DNA from: Hyphochytrium catenoides
Taxonomy: Eukaryota > Sar > Hyphochytriomycetes > Hyphochytriales > Hyphochytriaceae
NCBI GenBank assembly: GCA_900088475.1
Contig: FLMG01002930.1
Coordinates: 1-18,924, forward strand
DNA length: 18,924 nt
Direction of reading: 5' to 3'
Of this stretch, positions 16,675 to 18,924 are shown piece by piece; position 1 is the stretch's first letter; every line of letters starts with the position of its first letter. A model generated the notes under the pieces. The model was not told the origin of the DNA. It did no database searches and was given only the letters and a program-made list of their open reading frames with translations. The position numbers and the translations under genes were made by a program.

Positions 16675-18636
16675 GAGAGAGAAAGAGAGAAAGAGAAAGA
16701 AAGGAGAAGAAGAGAGAAAGAGAAAGAAAGGAGAAGAAGAGAGAAAGAGAGAGGGGGGGAGAGAGAGAGAGATAGGAGAATGGGGGGAAGAGAGAGAGTA
16801 GGGAAGAAAAAAGTGAGAAGTAGGTAGGAGGAGAAGGGAGAGAGGAGAGACAGGAAAAGAAACGGGGATCAGAGTGCGAGTGGGGAGGATAAAAAGTGAG
16901 AAAGTAGGGAAGAGAAGGGAGAGAGAGAGTTGGAGAGAGGGAGAGACAGAGAAAAGAGGCAAAGAGAGACGTAGAGACAGAGAGAGCGGGGATTGGAAGA
17001 GAGAAGATAGGCAGAGATGTGCAAGTTACAAAGGGAAGAGAGGGATAGAGAAGGAACAGATAGCAAAAGAGAGAAGATATATGAGATCGGGAGAGAGAGA
17101 GAGTGAAGGTACCACCATCGGTCGACGTGGAGGCAAGCAGACAGAGAATGATTAAGACAGAGAGAGAGGAAAAGACGGAAAGGAAAGAGAAACAGACAGT
17201 GAGAGAGAGAGAGAGAAAGTGCGAGAGAAAGAGAGAGATTACCCTCCAGCACCAGTTCCCTTAGACTCTCTTCTAGTGTCTCGAAGAGCAGCTGCTCCAT
17301 GACAAGCATGAGAGGATGGCGTCCAGGACTCCGTCTCTCTCTCATAAATTCCTCGATCATTGAGCGGATCAAGCCCTAAAGAGGGAAACAGAGAAAGAAC
17401 GAAAGAAAGGGAGAGAGACAAAGAGAGACGAAGGGACGGAGAACAAGAGAGAGACAGGGTGCGTGCAAACACAGCGAGAGAGAGAGAGGAAGAGGACGGA
17501 ACTTGCGTTAAGGAAGCTACCTAGCATATGGAAGCTAAACAATGAAAAGAGAGAGAGAGAGAGAGAGAGAGAGATCGAAAGGGAGGGTGCAAGAGGTGGA
17601 GGACCCATTTAGAGTAAGAAAGCTGGAAAGACTGGGGCCAATAGAAAAAGAAAGAGAGAGACACTGCTGAAAGAGAGAGACACTGCTGAAAGACACGAAC
17701 ATTGACCAGGTCTTCTGTCTGCTCCCTGACAATTTCTTTCTCTACTTCTTCGTATAGCAGAGCCACGGTCCTTTCCGCTTCACTCTTCGGCTGCACATGT
17801 GACTCGGGTCAGGGAAAGGACCTCCCCTTCTTCTCTCTCTTTCTTTCTCTCTCCCTCTCTCTGTTGGTTTCTCTCTCTCTCTCTCTTTGTTTCTCTCTCT
17901 CCCTCGCGCGCTCTCTCTCTTCCAAGCCTCTGCTTCTGATTCTGTCTCTCTTCTGTTCTACTCTACTTTTCCTCATCTCTCCCGCACCTTCGCTCTGGGT
18001 CTCTACCGCGGCCAGTATCTCCTTTGTGTCCTTCTCTAACCCATTTTTGATTTATCTCTCTCTCTCTCGCTCTCTCTCTTCTCTTCGTCTGTTCTTAATC
18101 CCTCTTCATATGCGTATGTCAGCGGACAATCACTCCTTTCCTCTCTCTTTCTCTCCGTTCTGCCTCTCCTTGGTCTATTCTCTCTCTCTCTCTCTCCTTT
18201 CCTCTCTTCTCTCTCCTTTTCTCTCTGTCAGTTCACTACCTGGAACTCTTCCTTGGGCTTTGTGAATATTTCTATGAATATAGCCGGGAGAACCTCTTCC
18301 CTGAGTAACTCCGCGAGAAAAACTTCATAAAGAGAGAGAGAGATGCGCTCCAAAAACTCTTTCTTCTCCTCTTCGTCTTCATCTTCCTTCTCTCTCTCTT
18401 CTTCTCTCTCCCTTCTCTCTTCACCTCGTCCTCCTCTAACTTCCTTCTCTTCAGGCTTTTGGCTTTGGTTACCAAGGTCAAACAAAGAGGGAGAGAAAGA
18501 GGGAGAGACAGGGGAGAGAGAGGGAGAGAGCTGTCCAAGAATGGGATGGTCGATGGCGTCATAGCGCCGCGGGGGCGAGGGAGGAGAAGGAGGAGAGGCG
18601 CCGACCACAGGAGAGAGCTTTAGCCCAGAGCTTATA
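15118..18636 (-). CDS. Unrecognised helix-rich protein, 3' part of a multi-exon gene (5' end outside window)
   Basis: Minus-strand exons in transcript order: 18636-18240, 17790-17707, 17375-17243, 16587-16439, 16199-16128 (weaker), 15920-15732, 15333-15118 (stop TAA 15120-15118). Phases agree at every join; about 412 residues are present. Exon 1 here has Pro/Ser-rich sequence (PRRYDAIDHPILGQ), a Glu/Lys/Arg-rich stretch, then a helix. Most later exons carry one amphipathic Leu/Glu/Arg helix, such as VALLYEEVEKEIVREQTEDL, VMEQLLFETLEESLRELVLE and VEQLVSEVLREQLRDIAIQT; the last ends LLKEEIDKVEREQDAEAG. Charged, no membrane segment, no catalytic motif: a scaffold or coiled-coil-type protein is the best reading. 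The first exon begins at an acceptor (CTCTGTAG) in phase 2, so more coding sequence lies beyond base 18636. I do not recognise the family. Confidence 0.75.
15937..16063. repeat. (GA)n/(GACA)n-type microsatellite
   Basis: About 125 nt of GA with scattered GACAGA units, immediately upstream (in transcript sense) of exon 15920-15732. On the transcribed strand this is a CT run and forms the polypyrimidine tract of that exon's acceptor. Confidence 0.9.
16274..16431. repeat. GA/CA microsatellite block
   Basis: GA runs with an embedded (CA)n segment at about 16360-16374 and a near-perfect GA run at about 16381-16422, in the intron downstream of exon 16587-16439 of the minus-strand gene. Confidence 0.9.
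16588..17242. repeat. Intron of about 655 nt made largely of purine (GA) repeat
   Basis: Between exons 17375-17243 and 16587-16439 of the minus-strand gene, the + strand is mostly G and A, with few pyrimidines in the first 400 nt. It includes a 27-nt unit repeated just over twice at about 16687-16748. Mixed sequence appears only near 17020-17150. Confidence 0.9.
17653..17691. repeat. 19-nt tandem duplication
   Basis: The unit containing GAGACACTGCTGAAAGAGA occurs twice with a 19-nt period, in the intron just after (in transcript sense) exon 17790-17707. Probably a recent slippage event. Confidence 0.85.
17791..18239. repeat. CT-rich intron with reversed polarity
   Basis: Intron between exons 18636-18240 and 17790-17707 of the minus-strand gene. 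The + strand is CT-rich (runs at about 17830-17925, 18056-18085, 18180-18230), so the transcript would be GA-rich here, unlike the other introns of this gene. Confidence 0.8.
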
Positions 18637-18884
18637 CTACAGAGAGGGAGAGCGGCAGAGAGACACACAGGATAAGAGAAAGAGAGTACGAGAGAGAGGA
18701 GGAGAGTAAGATGGGAAGAGAGAGGAAGAACAAGAGAGAGTGAGGGAGAGAGAGAAGGAGCAAAAGAGAAAGAGTCAGAGACAGAAAGAGAGTGGAGAGA
18801 GAGAGAGAGAGAGAAAGACAGGGCGAGAGTAAGGGAAAGAGAGAGAAAGAGCCAGACACAGAAAGAGAGAGAGAGAGAGAGAAT

Positions 18885-18924
<40 letters not shown>
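18637..18924. repeat. GA-rich tract at right edge
   Basis: Nearly continuous GA repeat on the + strand to the end of the window, lying upstream in transcript sense of the acceptor at 18638-18637. Most likely another intron of the minus-strand gene; no coding sequence is visible in it. Confidence 0.8.

Overview
This is nuclear DNA from an intron-rich eukaryote. Coding sequence comes in short pieces of about 45 to 400 nt. The pieces are bounded by GT...AG (once apparently GC...AG) splice signals and keep a consistent reading phase from one to the next. Introns and spacers are packed with CT/GA microsatellites, and no bacterial operon layout is visible. The mix of ankyrin, TIR and TMEM198-type proteins with dense short introns suggests a protist (an alveolate or stramenopile would fit), but the window alone does not settle the taxon. 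Most long open frames here are Leu/Ser or Arg/Glu low-complexity artefacts of the (CT)n/(GA)n tracts and are not genes.

Layout: (1) 1-1286 has no gene I can support. (2) About 1287-11221, + strand, is one large gene of about 20 exons. It encodes a Ser/Pro/Arg-rich N-terminus, four likely membrane helices, eight to nine ankyrin repeats, a well conserved TIR domain, a second degenerate TIR-like domain and a Ser/Thr/Arg-rich tail. From nt 4048 to the stop every exon joins in phase (1037 residues); the first exons are less certain. (3) 11222-12001 is a 3' flank, a CT tract and a short upstream region. (4) 12002-14024, + strand, is a three-exon gene for a multi-spanning membrane protein resembling the TMEM198/TM7SF3 (DUF4203) family; its first intron appears to be GC-AG. 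(5) 14025-15117 is the spacer between two convergent genes, with a long pure (CT)n tract and a (CT)n-(CG)n block. (6) 15118-18636, - strand, is the 3' part of a gene for an unrecognised helix-rich protein. Its 5' end lies beyond the window. Its small exons are islands in hundreds of bases of almost pure GA (CT in the transcript).

The strongest candidate for something new is the first gene: a predicted membrane-anchored ankyrin-TIR-TIR protein that looks like a receptor or sensor, with a putative NAD-cleaving or signalling TIR domain. Nothing in the sequence links the three genes functionally; they look like ordinary neighbours.
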